Notes: generated by a model from the letters alone, not told the origin. A stretch of 41,258 nt of DNA from Chloroflexota bacterium (GCA_016213135.1 JACRBQ010000146.1:1-41258), one strand, 5' to 3'; positions 1 through 8,081 are shown, counted from the first letter of the stretch. Made by a program: numbers and translations.

Positions 1-1
1 C

Positions 2-622
2 ACTGAGGAAAAAGCCAAAGTTGCCGGCGCCGGGCCGATGTGGCCCTCCGCCGAACTAGCCGCGCTGCCCGCTCGTTTCATGGCGCCCATGGAAAGCGTC
101 CGCAATATGACGTTTTTGGATAAGGCGTTGATCGGGCTGGACGTGCTGCTCGTTCTCACCATCGTGGGGATTGTGGTCGTGTGGGTGGTGCCGGCCCTTA
201 GCCAGATCGGGGCGGTGGACGCTGTTCTCTTCCCCGCCGCCGCTCCGGTGGCTGAAGCCGCCACTGCCGCGCCGGCCGCTGCCAGTGGCCCCTCGGACGA
301 GTTGAAGAAGGAATTGGCCGCATTGCCGCCGGGCAACGCCGATGCTGCCGAATCGGCCTTTGCCATGTTGCCGTGCGCCTCGTGCCACTCGCTCACGCCC
401 GACGTGGTGGTCGTCGGCCCGTCGCTGGCGGGGGTGAGTATGCGCGCCGCCTCGCGCGGGCCGGGCTACTCGCCGGAGTTGTACATGTACGAGTCGATCA
501 TCACCCCCGGCGCTTACGTGGTCAACGGCTTTAGCGATGGGCTTATGCCCAAGAATTTCAAGGACATTCTCACGCCTCAGCAGATTGCCGATCTGGTGGC
601 GTATCTCTCGTCGCTCAAATAG
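2..622 (+). CDS. Membrane-anchored c-type cytochrome, 5' end outside the window
   Basis: The frame is open from the first bases of the window, so the true start probably lies upstream; the in-window ATGs at 38 and 107 are possible but less convincing starts. One hydrophobic helix (LDVLLVLTIVGIVVVWVVP, about residues 43-61 of the visible part) is followed by an Ala/Pro-rich linker. Then comes a class I cytochrome c domain with the haem-binding motif CASCH near 370-384 and a downstream GLMPKNF segment, whose Met is the likely axial ligand. The protein ends LTPQQIADLVAYLSSLK, the usual C-terminal helix of small cytochromes c. It should sit on the outer face of the membrane and carry electrons for a respiratory complex; which one cannot be read from the window. 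The domain call is firm; partner and start are not. Confidence 0.8.
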   Translation, partial: TEEKAKVAGAGPMWPSAELAALPARFMAPMESVRNMTFLDKALIGLDVLLVLTIVGIVVVWVVPALSQIGAVDAVLFPAAAPVAEAATAAPAAASGPSDELKKELAALPPGNADAAESAFAMLPCASCHSLTPDVVVVGPSLAGVSMRAASRGPGYSPELYMYESIITPGAYVVNGFSDGLMPKNFKDILTPQQIADLVAYLSSLK

Positions 623-647
623 GGGGGATCATCGCCTGCCGCAGTTC

Positions 648-673
648 ACAGGGCGCGCCGCGGCGCGCCCTGT
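648..673 (+). terminator. Perfect palindrome, probable terminator after the cytochrome gene
   Basis: A perfect 26-bp palindrome (arms ACAGGGCGCGCCG and its complement) starts 25 bases after the cytochrome stop codon and is followed by TTGCTTAA. RNA from it would form a very stable GC hairpin. The T-run is weak, so it may be only partly an intrinsic terminator. Confidence 0.55.
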
Positions 674-756
674 TGCTTAACTCGCCAACCCGTCAGGTTT
701 CTCAGATGCCCTCACCTGTAGTAAACTCACAGGTAATTCTGGAGCCACATTCTGCC

Positions 757-1695
757 ATGACCCCCGACTTGCTCACTACATACACTGCCATCATCAACGG
801 CTGCGGCATTGCCGATGTGTCTGACCACGCGCGACTGTGGGCCGAGGGCCGCGACCGGATCGATTTGATCCACCGCATGTCCACCAACGATTTGCTCAAT
901 ATGGCCGAGAACGAGGGCCGGGCTACGGTGCTCACCACGGCAGTGGCCCGCATGGTGGATCGGATTGTGGTGATCAACCTGGCCGAGCGCGCGCTGGTGC
1001 TGGGCAGCGCCGGCATGGCGCCGGCGATTCGCCGCTGGCTGGCAGGCTATATCTTTTTTCAGGATGAAGTGCGGTTTGTGGATGCCACTGCCGAGACTGG
1101 ACAGTTTGTGCTGTTTGGGCCAAAGGCGGGGGCGGTGGCCGAGATGCTCATCCCCGGCGCGGGCGCGTTGCCGCCGTTCCATGTGCTGCGCCGCGAGGGG
1201 CTGGTTTTGGGGCGCGGCGATCCGCTGGTGGGGAGCAGCTTCTTTGGCGTGGCGGCAAAGGATCAGCTCACCCGGTGGACTTCGGCATCGGCGGCGGCGG
1301 GGGCGGTGGCGGCGGATCGGGAGTTGTATCAGCTTTTGCGGGTGGAGTCAGGTCTTCCCGAAATCGGCCACGAAATTGGCGAGGGCTACATCCCGCTGGA
1401 AGCGGGGCTGTGGGGTGATGTGAGTTTCACGAAGGGTTGCTACATCGGGCAGGAGATCATCGCCCGCATGGAGAGCCGAGGCAAGCTGGCCAAGCGGCTG
1501 ATGGGCGTGCGGGCCGAGGGGCCGCTGATGGTGGGCGTCGAGTTTGAGGGGGGCGTAGTGACCAGCGCCGCGCACTCGCCACGCCTGGGTTGGATTGGCT
1601 TGGCCTTTGTGCGGACGGCCCGGGCGGAGCCGGGGGCCGGTGTGGACATCGCCGGGACGCGGGCGACTATCGCGGCCTTACCCTTTGAGGCATAA
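757..1695 (+). CDS. ygfZ: YgfZ/GcvT-like folate-binding protein
   Basis: This is a 312-residue member of the aminomethyltransferase-fold family. YgfZ proteins bind tetrahydrofolate and help maintain iron-sulfur enzymes. The diagnostic motif KGCYIGQE is at 1432-1455, followed by RMESRGKLAKRLMGVR, typical of the YgfZ C-terminal barrel. The N-terminal part (GIADVSDHARLWAEGRDRIDLIHRMSTNDL) matches the GcvT fold. I chose ATG 757 because it begins at the conserved N-terminus and has GGAG about 12 bases upstream; the frame extends up to 673 but that part is not family-like. It ends 7 bases before the hybrid kinase gene. A true GcvT is less likely because the KGCYIGQE signature is specific to YgfZ. 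Confidence 0.85.
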   Translation: MTPDLLTTYTAIINGCGIADVSDHARLWAEGRDRIDLIHRMSTNDLLNMAENEGRATVLTTAVARMVDRIVVINLAERALVLGSAGMAPAIRRWLAGYIFFQDEVRFVDATAETGQFVLFGPKAGAVAEMLIPGAGALPPFHVLRREGLVLGRGDPLVGSSFFGVAAKDQLTRWTSASAAAGAVAADRELYQLLRVESGLPEIGHEIGEGYIPLEAGLWGDVSFTKGCYIGQEIIARMESRGKLAKRLMGVRAEGPLMVGVEFEGGVVTSAAHSPRLGWIGLAFVRTARAEPGAGVDIAGTRATIAALPFEA

Positions 1696-1696
1696 T
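1691..1696 (+). promoter_or_regulatory. Possible -10 box (CATAAT) for a leaderless kinase mRNA
   Basis: CATAAT lies 6 bases before the ATG at 1703, the normal distance from a -10 box to the transcription start. There is no Shine-Dalgarno sequence in the gap. No convincing -35 is visible, so this rests mainly on the same spacing seen at 8075, 20212 and 20879. Confidence 0.4.
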
Positions 1697-1702
1697 AACG
1701 CC

Positions 1703-4222
1703 ATGGCTTGGAAAATTCTCGTTGTGGACGATGATCAGCCGACGCTGGACTTGATGCGGATGATTCTGCGCGGCCAGGGGCACGATATTTCCACGGCGAT
1801 GTCGGGCACGGCGGCGCTCGAGGCGGTTGCCCGGAGCAAGCCCGAGCTTGTGCTGCTGGATTTGATGATGCCCGATATGGACGGTTTGGAGGTGTGCCGC
1901 CGCTTGCGGGCCAACCCGGCCACGGCCAGTTTGCGGATTGTGATGTTGACGGCCAAGGCGCACCCGGCCGACCGCGCCGAGGGTTGGCGGGTGGGGGCCG
2001 ACGAATATATCACCAAGCCGGTTGACCCGGTTGATCTGGTGGCCCGCATCAAAGCGGTGATGCAACGGCCGCGCCCCGAAACGCCATCGGCGAACCTGCC
2101 TACCGAAATGGCCCACGCGGCGATGCTGGCGCTGGGGGCGGCGCTGGTGTGGACGTTGGCCGTCGACGAGGACGGCCGCTCGCTGCGCTCGGCGGCCATT
2201 GCGTCGATGGTGGGCGAGGAAATGACGCGCATGTTTTTGCGCGCGCTCAAAGGCGGCGTGGGCGAGGTGTCCTTCCCAATGGCGCGGCAAATCAGCCCGC
2301 TGACCGATGTGGCGATTGGGGGCAACGCGCTATTGGAAAAGCCGCTGGCCGAAGTGCGGCAGCTTGCCGGCGGCGATGTGCTGGCGCGCGGGCTGGATCT
2401 GGTGGGAGCGCGTTGGGTGAGCGTGACGCCGCTGGCGCTGCGCGGCAAGGCGCTGGGCGTGATGCTGGTGGCCCGGCAGGGTGATGCGCCATTGACCGCG
2501 ACCGAGTTGCGGCTGATTGAGGTGTTCGCCGGACAATTGGCGCTGGCTACCGAGAACAACCGGCTCATCCAACGCATGGAGCGGCAGGAGCACGAGGCTC
2601 AGCGCGAAAAATCGTTCCACCAGACTCTGGTGAACACCATGGGCGACGGGCTGGTGATTCTGGATCGCGCCCTGCGGATAACGTATGTGAACCGCCGCTT
2701 TTGCCGGATGACGGGCTACGAAGAGGCCGAGCTGATGGGCCGGCCATTCATCGAAATGATCCACGATGGCGACCGCGGCCCGGCCGATGGCTGGCTGACG
2801 CGCGTGGGCGGCACCAGTTCGTTTGAAAAGCGGCTGATGCGCAAGAACGGGTCGGTGCTGTCGGCGCTGGCGGTGCATGTGCCCACCGAGCAAACGGGCG
2901 TAGGCGACGTGATTGTGCTCACGGACCTGACGGATCAGAAGTCGCGCGAGGCGACGCTGATGCGCCGCACCCGGCAACTGACGGCCATTAACTCCGCCGG
3001 GCGGACGATGGCGGCCTCGCTCGACATCGATTCGATTCCGCAGACGATTCTGGAAGAGACGGTGCGGGTGTTGGGGGCGCGGGCCGGGTCCATTTTGTTG
3101 GTGGATGAGAAGACGGGCGGCCTGACCTTCAGGGCGGTGGCCGGCCCCGGGTCCGAGAAGCTGGTGGGCGTGCAGGTGCCCGTGGGGCACGGGGTGATTG
3201 GCTGGGTGGCGCAGCACGGCGAAGCGGCGCTGGTGGACGATGTGCGGCGCGATCAACGCTTCTATCGAGGGATTGACCAGACGACCGGGCTGACGACGAC
3301 GAACGTGGTTGCCGTGCCGCTGCTCATCAAACGGCAGGTGATCGGCGTGCTGGAACTGGTGAACAAGCTTGAAGGCAAATTCGATGCCGACGATCTGGCG
3401 GTGTGCGAGACGCTGGCCCAGTGGGCGGCGGTGGCCATCGAGAATGCGCGGCTGGTGCGCGACTTGCGCGCTCATACCCGGCGATTGGAAAAGGCGTACG
3501 AGGAATTGCAGGAAGCCGACAAGCTGAAGGACGATCTCATCCAGAATGTGTCGCACGAACTGCGCACGCCGCTGACCTTTATTCTGGGGTACGTGGAGTT
3601 GCTGCTGGCGGGCGATCTGGGGCCGCTGTCCGAAGGGCATTTGAAGGCGCTGGAAATCGTGCGGCGCAAGGGGCAGTCGCTGACCAAGTTGGTGAACGAC
3701 ATTATGACGTTGCAGTGGCTGCAGGGGGGCGGGTTGGACAAGCGGCCCGTGCTGCTCAACGGCTTGCTGGCGCAAACGGCGCAGGCGGGCGGAGTTGCGG
3801 CGCAAAACGCGGGCCTGAAGGTGTCGGTGGAGGCGCCGGACCACGATGTGATGATGGACGTTGACGAGGAGCGCATCGGGCAGGTGTTGGATAATTTGCT
3901 GAACAACGCCATTAAGTTCAGCCCGCAAGGCGGCGAGATTGCGCTGCGCTTGCGTGACCTCGACGACGAAATTCAGATCGAGGTGCAAGATTCCGGCATC
4001 GGCATCCCCGCCGATAAGATCGATAAGGTGTTCGACCGCTTTTACCAGGTGGAGGCCGGCCTGACCCGGCGGTTTAGCGGCATGGGATTGGGCTTGGCTA
4101 TTTGCCGCGAGATCATGGAAGTGCACGGCGGCAAAATCTGGGCCAGCAGCGACGCGGGCAAGGGCAGCCGGTTCACCTTCAGTCTTCCCAAGATCGCTGC
4201 GCCCAGGCCGAACAACAGCTAA
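1703..4222 (+). CDS. Hybrid sensor histidine kinase, REC-GAF-PAS-GAF-HisKA-HATPase
   Basis: An 839-residue cytoplasmic signalling protein with no membrane segment. It has an N-terminal receiver domain (residues 1-122; acidic pocket D9-D11, phosphoacceptor D53, T83 and K105), a GAF-like region (about 130-295), a PAS domain (about 302-420), a second and clearer GAF domain (about 421-585), HisKA with H618 in VSHELRTP, and a HATPase domain with the N box DNLLNNAIKFSP, DSGIGIP and GMGLGLAI. Having the receiver at the N-terminus means the kinase is probably controlled by another phosphorelay. I chose ATG 1703 because it starts the receiver fold (MAWKILVVDDD); the longer frame from 1595 overlaps ygfZ. 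The signal it senses is unknown. Domain assignment is strong. Confidence 0.93.
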   Translation: MAWKILVVDDDQPTLDLMRMILRGQGHDISTAMSGTAALEAVARSKPELVLLDLMMPDMDGLEVCRRLRANPATASLRIVMLTAKAHPADRAEGWRVGADEYITKPVDPVDLVARIKAVMQRPRPETPSANLPTEMAHAAMLALGAALVWTLAVDEDGRSLRSAAIASMVGEEMTRMFLRALKGGVGEVSFPMARQISPLTDVAIGGNALLEKPLAEVRQLAGGDVLARGLDLVGARWVSVTPLALRGKALGVMLVARQGDAPLTATELRLIEVFAGQLALATENNRLIQRMERQEHEAQREKSFHQTLVNTMGDGLVILDRALRITYVNRRFCRMTGYEEAELMGRPFIEMIHDGDRGPADGWLTRVGGTSSFEKRLMRKNGSVLSALAVHVPTEQTGVGDVIVLTDLTDQKSREATLMRRTRQLTAINSAGRTMAASLDIDSIPQTILEETVRVLGARAGSILLVDEKTGGLTFRAVAGPGSEKLVGVQVPVGHGVIGWVAQHGEAALVDDVRRDQRFYRGIDQTTGLTTTNVVAVPLLIKRQVIGVLELVNKLEGKFDADDLAVCETLAQWAAVAIENARLVRDLRAHTRRLEKAYEELQEADKLKDDLIQNVSHELRTPLTFILGYVELLLAGDLGPLSEGHLKALEIVRRKGQSLTKLVNDIMTLQWLQGGGLDKRPVLLNGLLAQTAQAGGVAAQNAGLKVSVEAPDHDVMMDVDEERIGQVLDNLLNNAIKFSPQGGEIALRLRDLDDEIQIEVQDSGIGIPADKIDKVFDRFYQVEAGLTRRFSGMGLGLAICREIMEVHGGKIWASSDAGKGSRFTFSLPKIAAPRPNNS

Positions 4223-4257
4223 TTTACCTTCCGCTGATTGATGAGGAGGCTCCGATT

Positions 4258-4866
4258 ATGAATGAGATGACCGCTTTTCTGAGTTTGCTGGCGCAGGCCT
4301 TGCTGGTATTGGGGCTGCCCATTCTCATCGCCGGGATTTTCATGTGGCTGCGCGGCCGCATCACACAGGATCAGTTGTCGGCGCTGCAGAGCATTTCGGC
4401 GGTGGCGGTGCGCGCCGCCGAGCAGGCCGGGCTGAGCAAGCAAATTGCCGGCGGGCTGGCGAAGAAGGAGTATGCCATTCAGGCGGCGCAGGACTATCTG
4501 AATTCGCGCGGCATCAAAGTGGACGTGAAGACGGTGACCAACGTCATCGAGGCGGAAGTGCTCAAGCAGTTCAACAGCGCCGCGCCGCCCGTCGACACGC
4601 CGCAAGCCCGCGCCGCGCTGCTCGACAAAGCGGTGGAGAGCGCCGTGCTTGCCGCCGAGCAAAGCGGCCTGAAGGCGTTGGCCGTCTCGGGGGCGGTGAA
4701 TCTCGGCGCCTCACTGGCCGAGCAAAAGAAGCAATACGCCGTCAACGCGGCCCGCAAGTATCTTGAAGATCAGGGCATCCGCGTCGATCCGACGGTGATC
4801 GATAGTCTGATCGAGGCCCAAATTATGCGCTTCAAGATGCTGGCCTCGCAGGGCCTGAGCAAGTAG
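4258..4866 (+). CDS. Membrane-anchored protein with two LLH-like repeats
   Basis: A 202-residue protein with one N-terminal membrane helix (LLAQALLVLGLPILIAGIFMW). It is followed by two copies of a helical module: residues near AVRAAEQAGLSK...KKEYAIQAAQDYLNSRGIKVD, then AVLAAEQSGLK...KKQYAVNAARKYLEDQGIRVD. Each module ends in a short 'V...VI(E/D)..IEA' helix. This resembles the LLH domain that gives its name to an LLH-type phage holin family, but holins of that family normally carry one copy, and no phage genes are nearby. The start at 4258 has a strong GAGGAGG site at 4243-4249. It follows the kinase gene by 35 bases, so co-expression is likely. The function is unknown; 'holin' should be read as family resemblance only. 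Confidence 0.7.
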   Translation: MNEMTAFLSLLAQALLVLGLPILIAGIFMWLRGRITQDQLSALQSISAVAVRAAEQAGLSKQIAGGLAKKEYAIQAAQDYLNSRGIKVDVKTVTNVIEAEVLKQFNSAAPPVDTPQARAALLDKAVESAVLAAEQSGLKALAVSGAVNLGASLAEQKKQYAVNAARKYLEDQGIRVDPTVIDSLIEAQIMRFKMLASQGLSK

Positions 4867-4873
4867 GGGCGCG

Positions 4874-5842
4874 TTACACCAACTGGTCGGCGTAGGCAAA
4901 CAGGGCGGCCTGCCCGCCCGTGTGCCAGAACAGCACCCGGTCGCTTTTTGTCAGCGCCCCCCGGCGGATGAGGTCGACCATGCCGCCAAACGCCTTGCCC
5001 GTGTACACCGGGTCCACCAGCACGCCCTCCAGCCGCGCCAAAAGGCGGATGGTTTCGCGCTCGCGGTCGCCCATGATGGCGTAGCCCCCGCCCACGTAAT
5101 CGGCAGTGGCCAACACTTCGGCCGGGGTCACGGTGAAGGGCAGCCCCAAAAAAGCGGCAGTCTCCGTAGCCAGCCGGGCCACATTGGCCCGCAAGGCATC
5201 CACCGGCTCGTCCACACTGATGCCCAGCACGCGCGTGTTTGGCATCAGCGCTTTTGCGCCCACGGCCAGTCCGGCATGCGTGCCGCCGGACGACGAGGCG
5301 AAGCAAAAATGGGTGAAGCCCGCGCCGTCACCCGTCTGGTCGGCCACCTCTTCCACGGCTGCGGCGTAAGCCGACGCGCCAATTGTGTTCGAGCCGCCAA
5401 TGGGGATGAGATACGGATCGTTCCCGGCGGCTTTTTCTTTTTCGTATACGGCCTGCATCACCGCCTCGCGGCTCGCGTCGCGCGTCCACACAATCTCCGC
5501 GCCCAGCAAATCGTCCAGCAATGTGTTGCCCGTTATTTTGGCGGGCGGCTCACCGCGCAACACCACCACGCATCGGAAGCCCATGCGGGCGGCCGCGGCG
5601 GCGGTTTGGCGGCAGTGGTTGGATTGCGGCGCGCCGCCGGTGATGACGGCGCGCGCCTTCTGCGCCCGCGCATCGGCCAGCAGATACTCCAGCTTGCGCG
5701 TTTTGTTGCCGCCCCCGGCCAGCCCGGTTTGGTCATCGCGCTTGATCCAAAGCTGCGGGCCGCCGAGGTGCGCCGAGAGGCGCGGCAGCGGTTCGATGGG
5801 GGTGGGCAAAAAGGCAAAGGAGAGGCGGGGAGGAAGGTTCAT
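4874..5842 (-). CDS. PLP enzyme, D-cysteine desulfhydrase / ACC deaminase family
   Basis: A 322-residue fold-type II pyridoxal-phosphate enzyme. The cofactor-lysine motif GGGNKTRKLEYLL is at residues 43-55, followed by GAPQSNHCRQTAAAAARMG and SSSGGTHAGL, the phosphate-binding region. Relatives release sulfide, pyruvate and ammonia from D-cysteine or open the ring of 1-aminocyclopropane-1-carboxylate; sequence alone does not separate these. It is the last gene of a three-gene minus-strand operon after two FemX-like genes, which may suggest D-amino-acid handling near the cell wall. I chose ATG 5842 (MNLPPRLSFA) because the longer frame from 5899 would translate the heptad repeat and overlap the upstream gene. 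No Shine-Dalgarno site precedes it. It converges on the LLH gene with only 7 bases between stops. Confidence 0.85.
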   Translation of the reverse strand: MNLPPRLSFAFLPTPIEPLPRLSAHLGGPQLWIKRDDQTGLAGGGNKTRKLEYLLADARAQKARAVITGGAPQSNHCRQTAAAAARMGFRCVVVLRGEPPAKITGNTLLDDLLGAEIVWTRDASREAVMQAVYEKEKAAGNDPYLIPIGGSNTIGASAYAAAVEEVADQTGDGAGFTHFCFASSSGGTHAGLAVGAKALMPNTRVLGISVDEPVDALRANVARLATETAAFLGLPFTVTPAEVLATADYVGGGYAIMGDRERETIRLLARLEGVLVDPVYTGKAFGGMVDLIRRGALTKSDRVLFWHTGGQAALFAYADQLV

Positions 5843-5891
5843 GGGAAGTGGGAAGTTTGAGGTTTGAGATTTGAAGTTTGCAGTTTGCAAT
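5843..5891 (-). repeat. Heptad array exactly filling an intergenic spacer (7 x 7 bp)
   Basis: Read on the plus strand, the 49 bases divide into seven 7-base units: GGGAAGT, GGGAAGT, TTGAGGT, TTGAGAT, TTGAAGT, TTGCAGT, TTGCAAT. The array begins directly after the start codon of the desulfhydrase-family gene (5842) and ends directly before the stop codon of the FemX gene (5892). The whole spacer is therefore repeat. It offers no ribosome-binding site on the minus strand. Confidence 0.85.
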
Positions 5892-7028
5892 TCACCCAAG
5901 CGCTGCTTCTGTTTGCCGGGTTGCCCGTCGTCGCATCAAGTTGAGCAGGCGCGGCAGGATCACAGTATACAACCGATAGAGCAGGGGCGAGGGGCTGTAG
6001 TCGTATGCGCCCGCGGTGCGGATCACGGCGCCATTGAAACCCTCTTTGAACTTCCACACCCCGAACATCGAGTCCGACTCGTCGAACACATCGGGCGCGC
6101 CCCAAAAATCATAGAGGTCGCAGCCCTGCGCTTTGGCCCACCGAATCGCGGCCCACTGCAAAAGATGGTTGGGCATCTTGTCGCGGTGGGCGGCGCGGCT
6201 CATGCCATACATATAAATCGCGCGGCGCGCAAACCGAAAGACGATGATCGCCGCCACCGCGTCACCGTCCACCGATGCGATGAACGGCTGTGCGTGCCCC
6301 GACTGGATGAAGCTGCCCCACGCGTCGCGATAGTAACCGGCGTGGCGAATCGCAAACCCGTCGCGCACCGAGGTCTCGGCGTACAACCGATAGAGCAGAT
6401 CGAGCGGCGCGTCGGCGGGCGGCGGGGCCTGCACCGTCACCCCTTTGCGTTCGGCCAGCCGGATGTTGTAGCGCGTCTTCTGTTTGAAGGAAGCGAGCAG
6501 GTCGTCTGCGGATCGATTCAGATCAAGCCACACGGTGTTTTTGAATTGGATCTGGGTGGGAGACGGGAACCACGGGGCGGCCAGGGCGGCTCGTGCAGCG
6601 TCGCTCAGGGCGCGTGAGTCCGGGGCGGGAGCCGGGTCGCCAGGGAGGCCGGTAGCCGTGATCACCTCCGGATCAATTTTGATGAAGATGGCGCGCTCGC
6701 GCCGGGCGAGGGATTCTAGATCGGAAAGGACCCGCGAAACGAGATCGGCATCCGCCCAGTCGAGACAGGGACCTTTGGGAACGTACAAAATGGAGAATGG
6801 GCCGAGGGTGCGTTTGAGGATTTGAGCGGCGGCAAGGGGTTTGTCATCAGACCTCACAGGTCTATTAAGACCTGTGAGGTCTGCCGCCAGCCACAGTACG
6901 CGGCGCGCGCTCCAGCCATAGCGCGACTTGAACTCGCCCCATTGCCACGATTGCAGCAGGTGGGCGTTGGGCAGCGCCGAGAGGGCGGCGTCCCAATCAA
7001 AAGCAGAGTTTCCTTCCTCATTCGTCAT
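5892..7028 (-). CDS. FemA/B/X-family aminoacyltransferase, copy 1
   Basis: A 378-residue FemABX-family protein. These enzymes use aminoacyl-tRNA to add amino acids to the peptide of lipid II or peptidoglycan at the inner face of the membrane. Family features are the N-terminal LLQSWQWGEFKSRYGWSARR, the central FKQKTRYNIRLAERKGV, and the C-terminal PNHLLQWAAIRWAKAQGCDLYDFWGAPD. It is a paralogue of the gene just upstream (7032-8075), which shares all three motifs. The gap between the two genes is 3 bases and lies inside a heptad array, which also supplies this gene's ATG and first codons (MTNEEGN). A GGAAG about 10 bases upstream could serve as ribosome site. Which amino acid it adds cannot be inferred. 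Confidence 0.88.
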   Translation of the reverse strand: MTNEEGNSAFDWDAALSALPNAHLLQSWQWGEFKSRYGWSARRVLWLAADLTGLNRPVRSDDKPLAAAQILKRTLGPFSILYVPKGPCLDWADADLVSRVLSDLESLARRERAIFIKIDPEVITATGLPGDPAPAPDSRALSDAARAALAAPWFPSPTQIQFKNTVWLDLNRSADDLLASFKQKTRYNIRLAERKGVTVQAPPPADAPLDLLYRLYAETSVRDGFAIRHAGYYRDAWGSFIQSGHAQPFIASVDGDAVAAIIVFRFARRAIYMYGMSRAAHRDKMPNHLLQWAAIRWAKAQGCDLYDFWGAPDVFDESDSMFGVWKFKEGFNGAVIRTAGAYDYSPSPLLYRLYTVILPRLLNLMRRRATRQTEAALG

Positions 7029-7059
7029 TCGTCATTCGTCTTCCGTCCTTCGTCGCTTC
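7011..7059 (-). repeat. Heptad array across the junction of the two femX genes
   Basis: Plus-strand units are TCCTTCC, TCATTCG, TCATTCG, TCATTCG, TCTTCCG, TCCTTCG, TCGCTTC. The three identical TCATTCG copies are at 7018-7038. The array contains the start codon of FemX copy 1, the stop codon and last residues (RTEDE) of FemX copy 2, and the 3-base gap between them. Confidence 0.8.
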
Positions 7060-8075
7060 AGGTACGCGAGATAAAGTTTATAGAGCAGCGGCGAGTATAC
7101 CCGGTCGAATGCGCCGGGGGAGCGAACCAGCGCCCCGCCGAAGCCGCGCTTGAAGCGGTACACGCCCCACAGGCCGTCGGCGCGGGAGTCGAAGTTGGCC
7201 TCCAATGTCTCCTCGTTTTCGTCGGGCACGCCCCACAGATCGTACTCGGTGCAGCCGCGCGCTTTGGCCCAGCGCATCGCCTGCCACTGCAACAAATAGG
7301 CGGGCATGCGGTTGCGCTCGGCGTCCGACGAGCCGCCGTAGAAATACCACGCCCGCCGGCCCATAGTGAACAGCATCAGCCCGGCAAGGGGCTGGCCTTC
7401 GTAAGTTGCCACGAATAATTGCGCCCGGCCCGTGGGGTGAAACAGCTCGTACGCTTTGCGATAGTACGCCGCCGAGTGTACGCCGAAGCGGTCGCGCCGG
7501 CCGGTGACTTGCATGAGTTGGACGAAGGTGTCGAGGTCGTTCGAGAGGGAAACCGTGACACCTTTTTTGGCGGCCAGCCGGATGTTGTAGCGCGTCTTCT
7601 GTTTCATCGAGTCGAGGATGGCCGACTCGTCGGGGCACAGGTCGACGACCAGCGTGCGGCGCGGCTGAATGGTGTGCGGGCTGGGTTTGAAGTTTGAAGT
7701 TTGAAGTTTGAAGTGGGCAGTTGGCGGCTCGATTTTGAGAAAGATGGCATTGGCCGAGCAGCACACGTTGTCGAGGGCGTTGAACAAAAAGCCGACGAGC
7801 GAGTCGTCGCGCCAGTCCACGAGCGGGCCTTCGGGAATGTAGGCGATGGCGGCGAGGCCGAGGGGCAGGGGGCGAAATAGAATCTGCGCTCCGGCGATGA
7901 TCGGGCGGGCAGCCCCATCGCCGGGCGATGCGCCGGTCTGGCGGATGCCCACACGCGCGGCAGACCAGCCGAAGGCGCACTTGAGATCGGCCCAGGCAGG
8001 GGTCTGCAAAATGTGGCCCTGCGGGTGCGCGGCAACAAACGTATTCCATTCGGAGGCGGTGATTTCAAAAGTCAC
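7032..8075 (-). CDS. FemA/B/X-family aminoacyltransferase, copy 2, with repeat-encoded insert
   Basis: A 347-residue FemABX paralogue of the downstream gene, with the shared motifs HILQTPAWADLKCAFGWSAARV, MKQKTRYNIRLAAKKGV and PAYLLQWQAMRWAKARGCTEYDLWG. Its expected role is tRNA-dependent amino acid addition to peptidoglycan precursors. I chose GTG 8075 because a perfect TATAAT (8087-8082) ends 6 bases before it; the ATG at 8105 lies upstream of that promoter and would not be transcribed from it. An internal stretch, HFKLQTSNFK near 7686-7720, is encoded by four perfect TTTGAAG heptads and has no counterpart in copy 1. It sits in the linker before the RRTLVVDL strand, where length should be tolerated. 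It is first gene of the femX-femX-desulfhydrase operon. Confidence 0.85.
   Translation of the reverse strand: MTFEITASEWNTFVAAHPQGHILQTPAWADLKCAFGWSAARVGIRQTGASPGDGAARPIIAGAQILFRPLPLGLAAIAYIPEGPLVDWRDDSLVGFLFNALDNVCCSANAIFLKIEPPTAHFKLQTSNFKPSPHTIQPRRTLVVDLCPDESAILDSMKQKTRYNIRLAAKKGVTVSLSNDLDTFVQLMQVTGRRDRFGVHSAAYYRKAYELFHPTGRAQLFVATYEGQPLAGLMLFTMGRRAWYFYGGSSDAERNRMPAYLLQWQAMRWAKARGCTEYDLWGVPDENEETLEANFDSRADGLWGVYRFKRGFGGALVRSPGAFDRVYSPLLYKLYLAYLKRRRTEDE
7686..7727 (-). repeat. Heptad array inside the femX copy 2 coding region
   Basis: There are four perfect tandem TTTGAAG units (7686-7713), then the degraded units TGGGCAG and TTGGCGG. The length is compatible with the reading frame. On the minus strand the units encode FKLQTSN with a 7-residue period, since 21 bases hold three heptads. 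The unit is the same as part of the array at 5843-5891. Confidence 0.9.
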
Positions 8076-8081
8076 CAGCGC

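Noticed and set aside
4258-4866. LLH protein as sign of a prophage
   Set aside because: No capsid, tail, lysin, integrase or terminase genes are in the window; neighbours are signalling and metabolic genes.
5843-7727. Heptad arrays considered as CRISPR or as a minisatellite with long unit
   Set aside because: Units are 7 bases with no spacers, and no cas genes are present. They are short quasi-tandem repeats.
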